Positions 7,423-16,406 of a stretch of 64,000 nucleotides of DNA are shown here, in pieces. The position numbers and the translations under genes are program-made. Each line of letters starts with the position of its first letter. The first letter of the stretch is position 1. Source of the stretch: Saprospiraceae bacterium (GTDB lineage: Bacteria > Bacteroidota > Bacteroidia > Chitinophagales > Saprospiraceae); NCBI GenBank assembly GCA_020629035.1, contig JAHDEC010000005.1, forward strand, positions 1 through 64,000. The letters run 5' to 3'. The notes under the pieces were generated by a model. It did not search any database. It was not told the origin of the DNA and saw nothing but the letters and a program-made list of their open reading frames with translations.

Positions 7423-10400
7423 TTATAATCCTGAAGGATCAAATTCTCTATTTAAACCAAACCACTTAAGTGTTCTTGATTCTCCTAACTCTGGAGCTTC
7501 AATATGAATTAAGTAGATTCCACTAGCTATCGGAATTCCAGCATAGTTTTTCAAATCCCAGTCTAAAGATGGAAGGGTTTGAGTTGTTTGAACCCCTGCA
7601 TTAGTTATTCCTTTTGCAGTAGCCATTTCATCTCTGTTAAACTCTCTAATAAACTTACCATCTAAACTATAGATTGTAACATCACAAACATCTGGTAAAT
7701 TCGTTATTCTAACTGTATTCTGGAATTGATTCGCTTCATAAGCAGACCAACCATAATATGGATTCGGTACTACATTAGTTTTTGCTAAAGCTCCTTCGTA
7801 TTCTTCTTGTTCCAAATCTGAAGGAGACTTACCTTCAATGACAAATTCATATCTTGGGTTTCCACCTATCGTATTACAACTAACTGCTTCATCCAAAATG
7901 AATTCTCTTTCTAAGCTATATTCATTATTAACTCTAAGCTTAACTGTTAGGTCGTTTGGAATTACTCCATTCTTATAAGAATCTAATGTTATGTTACCAC
8001 CTGGAAGCATAACCATTGAGCACCATGTTACTGAACGTAGCACATTTCTCATTCCGATCAAATTCGAAGCCAATGCTTCAGCAATTTCAGCACAACCATC
8101 ATAATCTTGACGCGTACAGTATACATTGTGTCCACCTCCCATCACTAGTTCTCTAATTAATGGGTTGGAAGGATCGAACAATGGTGTTGCGAATTGGCTT
8201 GATGGATTAAATAACATATCTCCACCTAATGGGTTACCATTGACTAATAGATCAACTTTATCTTCGTCAAAAATTGAGTTTTCACCAAAGAATATATTAA
8301 CTCGCTTACCAGTTTCTACATCAATAGCATATCCTGGGAACCAACTCATACCAACTGTTCCATCGTTCATTGGTTCACCATCTTTATCTACTGATGGAGA
8401 CTGACGCAATTGCATCATATCTGCATCACCAATAGTTGTTTCAATCTGACCAAGAACAGGCTCTAAATAATCTTCTGTTGCTGTTTCTACAACTACACAT
8501 CTTGACCATTTTGACTTGTCGCTAGTAAATACTATATCTACGTTATTCAGATTATACAAACCGTTGTCACTTAAGATTTGCTGGTGGAAACTAGAGTTTT
8601 TCCAAGCCGGAGTAATGTAAAAATCAAATAATGGATCTTGAGATTGTCTATAATCACACAGCCAGAATGGATACCAGTAACCATCTCCAAATGTGCTAAA
8701 AGCTCCACTCATATCATCACCAAAGTTGGATTGACCTTCATCAGTTTTCAAAAAGTCAAATACAGCTGCAAATGGACCTAATGGCTGATCTTCTGATTCA
8801 AAACCTGCACCATTATCTTCAATCGCCGCAAACCAAATAGATCCACCTTCATCTTCATAGCTTAATTCAGCAGATATCAAACCATTTGCTGGTGTTACAT
8901 TCGTTCCTGGTTCATCCGCTTGATTAATTTCTATACTGAAACCAAATTGTCCAAAAATCTGCTCGTTGATCTCATCAATAGTAGCAGTAGATTCGAATAC
9001 ATCACCTGTTTCCTTATGAGTTAATATCCAGGTAGCACTGTCTTGGAACTCACAAAGACCTCCACCTACAAACTCACCTATAATTTCTAATTCGTATGTG
9101 CCATCAACAACGTCTAAAGGATTATAAATTTTTACATTTATTGGCCCTCTTCCATCTACATATTGTAACTTCTCTATAGACTCTCCGTTCAGTATTTTTT
9201 CATACATTTCGTCAGTTAACTCCATTGAGTTTCCACCACTTCCTACTCCTTCTAATCTAAAGATTGTAGGTCCGTCACCATAAAATGAATTCATATTCTC
9301 ATAAACTATTGGTCTTGGAACGGCTGTATAGTTTTGGATATTTAAACGACCTTCTCTATAAGGTGTTTTTTGACCCAGGCCTGTCGCTACATCAAATGGC
9401 TCATATTCATTATAAGCGTATGCAATTACTGTAAAATAATATTCTTTATGATTAATAAGGGTTCTGTCACCCTCAGCAAAGGCATCTTCTAACACTTGGA
9501 AAGTATGAGCTACTCCTTCATCTTGCCCATTAACCATAATTTCGTAATTAAATACTAAATCTCCAGTTTCAGTGGTAGGGTTAACGGTAGATTCCCAATT
9601 ATACAGCTCAGTAATTCCATTTTTAACATCAACTTGTCTAATTAATTTTGCTCTTGTTACATCAGATAATTCCTGAGCAGAAACATTAGAGTGAGCCAAT
9701 TGATAAATTTTGTATCCTTCGAATACGTAGTCAATATTTTCTGCACCTTCATCTGCCAGGATATCTTCTTCTCTATAAGATTCATTAAGATTGTTTCTAG
9801 CAGGATCATTGCTTAGCACCAAAACAATTTCTCTATCTAATTCGATAACACATAAGTCTGGTGCATCAGGACCTCTTGGAATCTCAAAACAATTATCAAA
9901 TACAGCTTGAGCTAAATCATCTGCAGCTAATAATCTTGAAAGATCAGGGCATGGGTAAGTAATGTCCGGAACCCAAGGCACTCCAATAATAAGCTCATTT
10001 ACAGCACCCGGAGTTAATAAAAATGGTCCTGAAGCCTGAACAGTTCTTCTATCGCCAAAAGCAAGATCTGCCGTACACATTGACCATCCGTTACTATTTG
10101 GAGCGTCTGGAAATACATATTGAACGGTATCAACACTTCCTAGATTTAAACCACTACCACCAAAAGTAACAGCACCACCTTGCGGCCATAAACCTTGAAG
10201 TACATTATAATATCCTTCTGCTTCCTGTGGATCACAAGTCAATGGATCTGGAGTACCAACTCCGCAGTTATTTAAATATAGAAATGATGACATTCCCAAT
10301 TCTACTAATGTATCAAACGACCCACCAATTGGAGGGTTTACTAAAGTTGTGTCACCATTAGCATCAATAACAAATTGTTTTGGACCTAATGGACCTCTAA

Positions 10401-11523
10401 AATAATCTACCCCTAAAATTGGAACTCTGTCGCAATACGTCGGTACACCCGAGTCACAATTACATCCAGTAGAACCATCTGTAAGATCTTCGTTGTATAC
10501 ATACATTAAACTTCGTTCTACATTACAACCGATATAATCATCTGTATGACAACCTAAATCTGGGTCTACCCATAAAGCGAAGTATGCATCTCTAATATCT
10601 ACATCTGCTCTGTTAATTAATTTATATCGCTGAAATGTCATATCGTTCAATTCATCATTGGTTGCATAACCAAATGATTGAACTTGTACTTCCATATTAA
10701 TAGCATCTCCATTGGATAAAGCATGGGGAGCGCCTGCATCATTAAATATCCAGAAAATCATTTCATCTGGCACTAAAGTTTCTGCTTTTTTACGAGTATC
10801 AGGCTCACATCCTCTAATATCAATGATTGGAAAATCTCCCATCACTGGATCATATAACCCATCTTGATCTTCGTCCCAAAATGAGCCAAGTCCTTGGTCA
10901 TTAAATGGTAACTCAAAACCGTAAAAATCTGCAAATTCATCATTTCCTAAAGCTGGCCAATATCGCACATCGGGTGGAATTGAATCAATCGACAAATTAC
11001 AATCAGGGTTGTTTAAACAAGCATTGTAAATACCGATAGCTTTTAAAATGTCTTCTCCTTTTACTTCGAAGAATCTATCCCATTCATTACAAATTTCTAA
11101 ATCAGTTAGTCCAGTTTCAGGATCCAAAGGACCAGGGAAAAAATCCACTCCTCCTGTTCTATAATCTCCGGCAGCTACTTTTAAGTTTCCTGATGGATCA
11201 TATCCTCCTAACCATATTGAAGCAGCAAATATTGATGATACTTCAGGAACACCAGAACCCGGTTCTTGCTTTGGGACAATATATCTTCCTTCACCTTGTC
11301 CATCCCACCAAACATCACCACCTGTAAGAAGTCTCGCTCTTACATTATTAATACTTTGGTCAGTTTGCGCTGACGATGGAACACAATCTTCTCGAAAATT
11401 AATGTTCTCACTATTGTTGTTATTTGTTCCCTTATTACTTCTATTTGGATCAATGTGCGCATTGGCTGTAAATGCCGAAGACACAATCAATAATAGAGTA
11501 AAAAGCTTTATAATTCTATGCAT
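7423..11523 (-). CDS. Large secreted protein of a TonB/PorV cluster, with T9SS-like C-terminal region
   Basis: A 1366-residue protein with an N-terminal signal peptide (residues 1-22). It has a Ca-binding-like acidic loop (DEDQDGLYDP) near residue 220 and paired cysteines in the first half. Its C-terminal domain, beginning at VVPNPYYGWSAYE, resembles the FlgD-like or T9SS tail fold (IYSLDGKFIREF, then ASGIYLIHIEAPE). The extreme C-terminus differs from the usual short basic end of type A tails. It lies 26 bp behind the TonB receptor gene and 73 bp before the PorV-like gene, so the three probably form one transcription unit. I infer a surface-exposed protein working with its adjacent receptor. 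No enzymatic domain is recognisable. Confidence 0.75.
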   Translation of the reverse strand: MHRIIKLFTLLLIVSSAFTANAHIDPNRSNKGTNNNNSENINFREDCVPSSAQTDQSINNVRARLLTGGDVWWDGQGEGRYIVPKQEPGSGVPEVSSIFAASIWLGGYDPSGNLKVAAGDYRTGGVDFFPGPLDPETGLTDLEICNEWDRFFEVKGEDILKAIGIYNACLNNPDCNLSIDSIPPDVRYWPALGNDEFADFYGFELPFNDQGLGSFWDEDQDGLYDPVMGDFPIIDIRGCEPDTRKKAETLVPDEMIFWIFNDAGAPHALSNGDAINMEVQVQSFGYATNDELNDMTFQRYKLINRADVDIRDAYFALWVDPDLGCHTDDYIGCNVERSLMYVYNEDLTDGSTGCNCDSGVPTYCDRVPILGVDYFRGPLGPKQFVIDANGDTTLVNPPIGGSFDTLVELGMSSFLYLNNCGVGTPDPLTCDPQEAEGYYNVLQGLWPQGGAVTFGGSGLNLGSVDTVQYVFPDAPNSNGWSMCTADLAFGDRRTVQASGPFLLTPGAVNELIIGVPWVPDITYPCPDLSRLLAADDLAQAVFDNCFEIPRGPDAPDLCVIELDREIVLVLSNDPARNNLNESYREEDILADEGAENIDYVFEGYKIYQLAHSNVSAQELSDVTRAKLIRQVDVKNGITELYNWESTVNPTTETGDLVFNYEIMVNGQDEGVAHTFQVLEDAFAEGDRTLINHKEYYFTVIAYAYNEYEPFDVATGLGQKTPYREGRLNIQNYTAVPRPIVYENMNSFYGDGPTIFRLEGVGSGGNSMELTDEMYEKILNGESIEKLQYVDGRGPINVKIYNPLDVVDGTYELEIIGEFVGGGLCEFQDSATWILTHKETGDVFESTATIDEINEQIFGQFGFSIEINQADEPGTNVTPANGLISAELSYEDEGGSIWFAAIEDNGAGFESEDQPLGPFAAVFDFLKTDEGQSNFGDDMSGAFSTFGDGYWYPFWLCDYRQSQDPLFDFYITPAWKNSSFHQQILSDNGLYNLNNVDIVFTSDKSKWSRCVVVETATEDYLEPVLGQIETTIGDADMMQLRQSPSVDKDGEPMNDGTVGMSWFPGYAIDVETGKRVNIFFGENSIFDEDKVDLLVNGNPLGGDMLFNPSSQFATPLFDPSNPLIRELVMGGGHNVYCTRQDYDGCAEIAEALASNLIGMRNVLRSVTWCSMVMLPGGNITLDSYKNGVIPNDLTVKLRVNNEYSLEREFILDEAVSCNTIGGNPRYEFVIEGKSPSDLEQEEYEGALAKTNVVPNPYYGWSAYEANQFQNTVRITNLPDVCDVTIYSLDGKFIREFNRDEMATAKGITNAGVQTTQTLPSLDWDLKNYAGIPIASGIYLIHIEAPELGESRTLKWFGLNREFDPSGL

Positions 11524-11549
11524 TATTATAAATTTTCTGATTGATAAAA

Positions 11550-14500
11550 TTAAAAGTTAAATAGTACCCCAAGATAAATTCGTCTTGGTCTTGTATAATA
11601 GTCTGGATTTAATACTCTCCAGCTATGAGCAGCCAAAAAGCTTTCAACTTCTGCCCCTTGCTCTATAATTTGACGAATTTGATCTTGACCGAAAGAAGAA
11701 ACTAAATACCCATCATCTGCTGGATCTCCAGTAACTCTATAAACATCAACTACATTCTTCGTATTAAATAAGTTTTCAAATCTTAAGTATGCGTTTATAT
11801 TTAAGCTTCTTTTTGACTCTTGGTTAAACTTCACATTAAACTGACGATCTATTTTTAGATCTGTATTAAATACCCAAGGTTTTCTTGAACCATTAATGTT
11901 TAACAAACCAGATTCTCCTAATGCCGCATCAACTGTTTGATAGGCTGAATATGGTCTGCCGGAAATTGCCGTAACAATCGCATTTAATCCTGTATTTGCA
12001 AAAATCGGAATGTTTGAAATCGTCGGTCCTGTATACTGTTTTCCTGATCCATATCTATAATCAATGGTTCCAGCTATTCTATGTCTCTCATCATAACTAA
12101 GTGGGAATAACGTTCTTAAAACACCTCTCGAACTTAAACCTCTTGATGAGTTTGCATCTGATCCAGAACCATCTGCAAATTGTAATGTATAGTTAACCCC
12201 TAATTCGATATTTCCTGTTCTTCTCAAATCATATGCAAATGAAAATCCTTTCACAGTACCAAAATCTAGATTACCAAATGTCTGATATTGATTAACTGGA
12301 GCAGGCAAGTTAGTATAAACTCTCTGCTGAATCATATCTCTAAGCTCCTTATAATAAGCTGACATTTTGATAGCAGAAGAAGCCGAAACTTTTTGTTGGA
12401 AACCAACTTCATAATCAATTGTTCTTTCTGGTCTTAATGCTGGATTACCAGCAGCCGCATCATCAGAACTAAATCTAATTGGATTCTCAAAGTAATAATA
12501 GTTTAAAGCTGTTGCTACTGAATTAGATGGTGGTCTTTGTACCAATACATCATAGTGAGCAAAGAATCCTGCATCTTCTGAAATTGGGAATGAAAAGGCT
12601 AACCTCGGCATCCAATTTAATTGAGGAGTATAATCCTCGAAAGATACATCCGGATCGAAATCAGGATTGTTAATTTCTAGGATTCTGTTTTCTGCATCCT
12701 TATAATAAGGGAATACTAAACCTCCACCAAATATAGAAGCTCCACTACTAGCTGAAGAACCATTTGGAAAGAACCATTGGTCTCCATCTCTGTAGGCAAC
12801 TACATTTGTTGACCCCTCTGAATCAACATACACTTTATATGAGTCTTCAACTGAAGAAGGTTGTGTTAATTCTGAATTTATATCATAGAAATTTCCTGCT
12901 TCTTCAATTTCATATAGAGAATAAGGATCTTTAAGGATTCTAGCATTAGCATCAAAATAATCTGCTCTAATTCCTACTCTAAATATGATGTCTTTGTAGA
13001 TAAATTTATCCTGCAAGTATCCAGCTGCATAAATTGGCTGATGAGGTGCTACATTAAATGTACGAACACCATTTTCATCTCTAGCAGAGAAAAAATCATT
13101 AAAGGTTACATCTTCCGTCAATTTATTACCTAAATAGTCATAACCAAAGTAGTTTAGGTTTAATTGATCGAAGTTGTTTAACTCTCCAGCAGAAAACATA
13201 TCTAATGTTAACTGACTTGGATCTAAACCATCGACATTAACATATTCACCTAATGATTGATTAGTCATTTCACGTACTCTTCTAAAGAAGTAACTATCAG
13301 GAAACTCATCTTCCTGAGTAGCTGTACCATACTGTGTAAACTCAACCTCTCCATCTATTGGATTTAAGAATTGTGTAAATGAACCCGTAGCATTACTTAA
13401 ATCTACAGATGCTATGTGCTGATTAGCTCTTAATTGTGCTAGTGTCCACAATCTTCTTGGGTTCATTTCCCACTCTCTATTGGTTCTTAATTCACCTAAG
13501 AAACCAAACTGCACGCTATGTTTTCCATCAGAAGAACTTCCAGGGAAAATATCAAAACCACTAGATACTCTCACTGTATAAGTATCTTGCTCTCTTTTGT
13601 AAAATCTGTTATATACAGCACCAACATTATTAAATAAACCCCAAACATCATCTAAAGTCGGATCTTCAAATCCATTTTGATCATGCATCAATGATAAACC
13701 TGGGTTTATTGTGGTGTTAGGTGTAAACTCTCCAAGCTGCTCGGCATATCCTTGATGTGTCCATGGAATTCCTTGAAAATCTACAAATATCTGACCTTCA
13801 TAAGTCGAAGTATCCCCAGTAAATTGCGAAGCAACTGCCTCCCAACTTCTTGCTTGATCACCCCAATATCCATAGTTAAATAGATTATCCTCATGACGCT
13901 TATCAAAAGTAGATTGGAAATTTTTCTCATATCCAACTTGAATAGTATAGTTAGCATTTTGGATCAATGCCGAGTTAGCTTCTTGATCATCTGGATCATA
14001 TCCTTGTCTTCCAAGTTTATGACGGAATCTAAAGTTACCTCTATACCCACTCCTATAATAAGTAGGATTATTCACCCAGTTTAAAAGTGCCCAAGCATGT
14101 CCATTAACATTTTCATTGTTATCTACACCTCTAGGAGCAAATTGATCGCGACTATCGAAATAACTTCCTGACAAGCTTACATCGATATTATCACTGAGTC
14201 TTGCGTCAATTTTCCCATTAAATGAGTAATCAATATCCGTTTCATTAGGTCTTCTTTTCACTCTATCTCCTATTTCTAAATCTGTAAGTCGCTCAGCAGA
14301 TGGGAGTGTAGTTCCTGTTATTAAATAAGTAGGATCAGCTGTTAATTCATTAATCAACGCTTCACTAGCTCTGTAATTACCAAATTGAGAAGGATCATCA
14401 TCTGCAATATTTGTGTACTGAGCTGATAATCTAAAACCTAAAATGGATTGACCATCCTTATTTTTTAAAATCGGACCATTAATATTACCTGATAATAAGT

Positions 14501-15245
14501 TATATCCGTAACCATCTAAAAATTCAGAAGTCTCCACTTCAAATCCACCGCCAAAATTTTGGGAAGGTCCTTTTGTTGTAATTGAAATTACACCTCCAGT
14601 TACATCACCATATTTAGCTTCTATACCACCAGTAATAACTTGTAATTGATCAATTTCAGACTGTGGAACCAATCCATTAATGTTATCACCACTAACTCTA
14701 ACACCATCTACATAGTAGAAAGTAGAGTTTGTTCTAGAACCCCTTACCGATATATCTCCACCATCAATAGTGGATAAACCAGCAGTTGTACCAGCAATCG
14801 CTGTAATATTTTTTGTTGGTAAGTTTTTAATCGTTTCGGCTGTTACCACATTTCCTGATGATGTTTCATCAATGTTTATTAGTGGAACCTTGTAAGCTGT
14901 TATCACAACTTCATCCATAAGCTCTCCCTCTTCTTGCAATACAGCATTTAAATAATTGGCAGAACCGGCTTTAACAAGAACTCCTGTAGTTCTCGAAGTA
15001 GCGTAACCTAAAAATCGAACCTCTACGTCATAGGTACCAGGATCTAGGTTAGAAAAATTATAATTACCATCAAAATCTGTTTGTGTTCCGGTAATTAGGA
15101 CTTCATTTTTATACAAAATGACATCGGCAAATGGAATAAGCTCTCCACTTGCATCTTCAGAAATAGTTCCTTGTAAAGATGTTTGTGCTGTCATTACAGA
15201 CGTAGCAGCAAACAATACAAGCATAACTCGTAAAAATTTTAGCAT
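11550..15245 (-). CDS. TonB-dependent outer membrane receptor with carboxypeptidase-regulatory-like N-domain
   Basis: A 1231-residue receptor. Its order is a signal peptide (1-20), a CarboxypepD_reg-like beta-sandwich (about 22-105, including SGELIPFADVILY and the DFDGNYNFSNLDPGTYDV block), a plug domain (about 125-235 with VRGSRTNSTFYYVDGV), then a long 22-strand-type barrel ending in aromatic F (LGVLFNF). It energises uptake of a large or scarce substrate across the outer membrane through TonB-ExbBD. It has no SusD partner; instead a large secreted protein and a PorV-like barrel follow it, so it is not a classical polysaccharide locus. The substrate is unknown. The start is ATG. Confidence 0.9.
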   Translation of the reverse strand: MLKFLRVMLVLFAATSVMTAQTSLQGTISEDASGELIPFADVILYKNEVLITGTQTDFDGNYNFSNLDPGTYDVEVRFLGYATSRTTGVLVKAGSANYLNAVLQEEGELMDEVVITAYKVPLINIDETSSGNVVTAETIKNLPTKNITAIAGTTAGLSTIDGGDISVRGSRTNSTFYYVDGVRVSGDNINGLVPQSEIDQLQVITGGIEAKYGDVTGGVISITTKGPSQNFGGGFEVETSEFLDGYGYNLLSGNINGPILKNKDGQSILGFRLSAQYTNIADDDPSQFGNYRASEALINELTADPTYLITGTTLPSAERLTDLEIGDRVKRRPNETDIDYSFNGKIDARLSDNIDVSLSGSYFDSRDQFAPRGVDNNENVNGHAWALLNWVNNPTYYRSGYRGNFRFRHKLGRQGYDPDDQEANSALIQNANYTIQVGYEKNFQSTFDKRHEDNLFNYGYWGDQARSWEAVASQFTGDTSTYEGQIFVDFQGIPWTHQGYAEQLGEFTPNTTINPGLSLMHDQNGFEDPTLDDVWGLFNNVGAVYNRFYKREQDTYTVRVSSGFDIFPGSSSDGKHSVQFGFLGELRTNREWEMNPRRLWTLAQLRANQHIASVDLSNATGSFTQFLNPIDGEVEFTQYGTATQEDEFPDSYFFRRVREMTNQSLGEYVNVDGLDPSQLTLDMFSAGELNNFDQLNLNYFGYDYLGNKLTEDVTFNDFFSARDENGVRTFNVAPHQPIYAAGYLQDKFIYKDIIFRVGIRADYFDANARILKDPYSLYEIEEAGNFYDINSELTQPSSVEDSYKVYVDSEGSTNVVAYRDGDQWFFPNGSSASSGASIFGGGLVFPYYKDAENRILEINNPDFDPDVSFEDYTPQLNWMPRLAFSFPISEDAGFFAHYDVLVQRPPSNSVATALNYYYFENPIRFSSDDAAAGNPALRPERTIDYEVGFQQKVSASSAIKMSAYYKELRDMIQQRVYTNLPAPVNQYQTFGNLDFGTVKGFSFAYDLRRTGNIELGVNYTLQFADGSGSDANSSRGLSSRGVLRTLFPLSYDERHRIAGTIDYRYGSGKQYTGPTISNIPIFANTGLNAIVTAISGRPYSAYQTVDAALGESGLLNINGSRKPWVFNTDLKIDRQFNVKFNQESKRSLNINAYLRFENLFNTKNVVDVYRVTGDPADDGYLVSSFGQDQIRQIIEQGAEVESFLAAHSWRVLNPDYYTRPRRIYLGVLFNF

Positions 15246-15265
15246 AAATTGAATTTTTTGTGTTA

Positions 15266-15283
15266 CACCATTTAAAAATGGTG
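15266..15283 (-). other. Small palindromic hairpin ahead of the TonB receptor gene
   Basis: An 8-bp perfect inverted repeat (15266-15273 with 15276-15283) with a 2-nt centre lies 20 bp before the receptor start and 43 bp after the upstream dehydrogenase gene. It could be an operator or a 5' leader hairpin; there is no T-run to make it a terminator. Confidence 0.35.
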
Positions 15284-15325
15284 CACAATTTTACTAAATA
15301 ATGAATCGCCAACAAAATTTTTGTT

Positions 15326-16288
15326 TTACACAGTAGAAGAATAATCAAAAATTTCATCAAGTAACTTATCAATTTTTTCAGACATCACTTTTGATATCTT
15401 GAAAAACGAATCGTGGGTCCAACCTGCAATATGTGGACTCAATACAACATTTGGAAGCTGATACAGCTTCCTGTATACTTGATCTGTGGATTTTTCGATT
15501 GTGTGTGGTTTTTCATTTTCAAAAACATCCAAACAAGCTCCCTTGATTTGCCCATGGATTAAGCCTTCAAGCAAATCAGTGGTGTTGACAATAGGACCTC
15601 TCGAAGTATTTATTATTATTACTCCAGGTCTACATTCTTTCAAAAAATCAGCATCAACTATATGATGCGTTTCTTTCGTCAAAGGTATGTGCAGACTTAT
15701 TATGTCTGCATTTGTCTGTAGGTGTTTAAGAGAAACTTCCTCAATGTTATGAAATTCCTCGCAATAATGCGCTTTATATTTGTCATAACTTAGCACCTTT
15801 TGTGATAAACACGACATTTTACTGGCAAATAGACTACCTGTGTTACCGAATCCAATGACTCCAATAGTCAAATCAGTTATTTCTTTTCCCCTTAATTTTT
15901 CGCGATGCCAAATATAATTTCTGACTTCCTGGTCTGCTTTATTTAAATTATTGACTAAACTCAAAAGCATTCCTATAGCATGTTCAGCCACTGCATTTGC
16001 ATTGGCTTCCGGTGTTCTAACAAAATGAATATTACTTGCTGTTAAAAATTCGGTGTCTATGCCATCCATTCCGGAACCAAGTCTGCCGATTAATTTTAAC
16101 TTTTTTGCTTTTAGTATTAACTCTTTCGGCCATTTGATTTTGCTATTAACAATAATGATTTCATACTCATGACAAATTTCTTCAAAGGCATCAACCGTGA
16201 TACTAGGCTCGTATCTACACGGTATAGAGCGCTTTTCAAAATAGTCTAACAAAAAAGGATGGACGTGGTCAGTAACTAAGGCTTTCAA
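15326..16288 (-). CDS. D-2-hydroxyacid dehydrogenase (phosphoglycerate dehydrogenase-like)
   Basis: A 320-residue NAD-dependent dehydrogenase. The nucleotide-binding glycine motif G146-F-G148-N-T-G151 lies in the expected place. The catalytic trio is R230 (INTSRGPIVNT), E259 (DVFENEKP) and H286 (SPHIAGW). It belongs to the SerA/PdxB/glyoxylate-reductase superfamily and lacks the C-terminal ACT domain of regulated SerA enzymes. It may make 3-phosphohydroxypyruvate or act on another 2-hydroxyacid; context does not decide. The start is TTG at 16288, since no ATG lies close upstream and the N-terminus fits the family. It is divergent from carB. Confidence 0.85.
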   Translation of the reverse strand: MKALVTDHVHPFLLDYFEKRSIPCRYEPSITVDAFEEICHEYEIIIVNSKIKWPKELILKAKKLKLIGRLGSGMDGIDTEFLTASNIHFVRTPEANANAVAEHAIGMLLSLVNNLNKADQEVRNYIWHREKLRGKEITDLTIGVIGFGNTGSLFASKMSCLSQKVLSYDKYKAHYCEEFHNIEEVSLKHLQTNADIISLHIPLTKETHHIVDADFLKECRPGVIIINTSRGPIVNTTDLLEGLIHGQIKGACLDVFENEKPHTIEKSTDQVYRKLYQLPNVVLSPHIAGWTHDSFFKISKVMSEKIDKLLDEIFDYSSTV

Positions 16289-16374
16289 GCTTGGTTGGTT
16301 TTAGAAACAAGAATACAAATTCTAAATATAAATAATAGGCTATTTGGACCTTAGATTTATATTTTTCTAATGTA

Positions 16375-16382
16375 TATATTTG
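16375..16382 (+). promoter_or_regulatory. Bacteroidota -7 box (TATATTTG) of carB
   Basis: Matches TAnnTTTG and lies 24 nt before the ATG at 16407, predicting a leader of about 20 nt. The box overlaps the possible TTG start at 16380, so that codon would not be in the mRNA. A TTG at 16344-16346 is too far upstream to be a standard -33 element. Confidence 0.5.
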
Positions 16383-16406
16383 CAGCAAAATAATAAACCG
16401 ACCTTA

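Noticed and set aside
16380-16406. TTG-initiated N-terminal extension of CarB
   Set aside because: The TTG lies inside the TATATTTG promoter-like box, and the CarB family N-terminus begins at the ATG at 16407.
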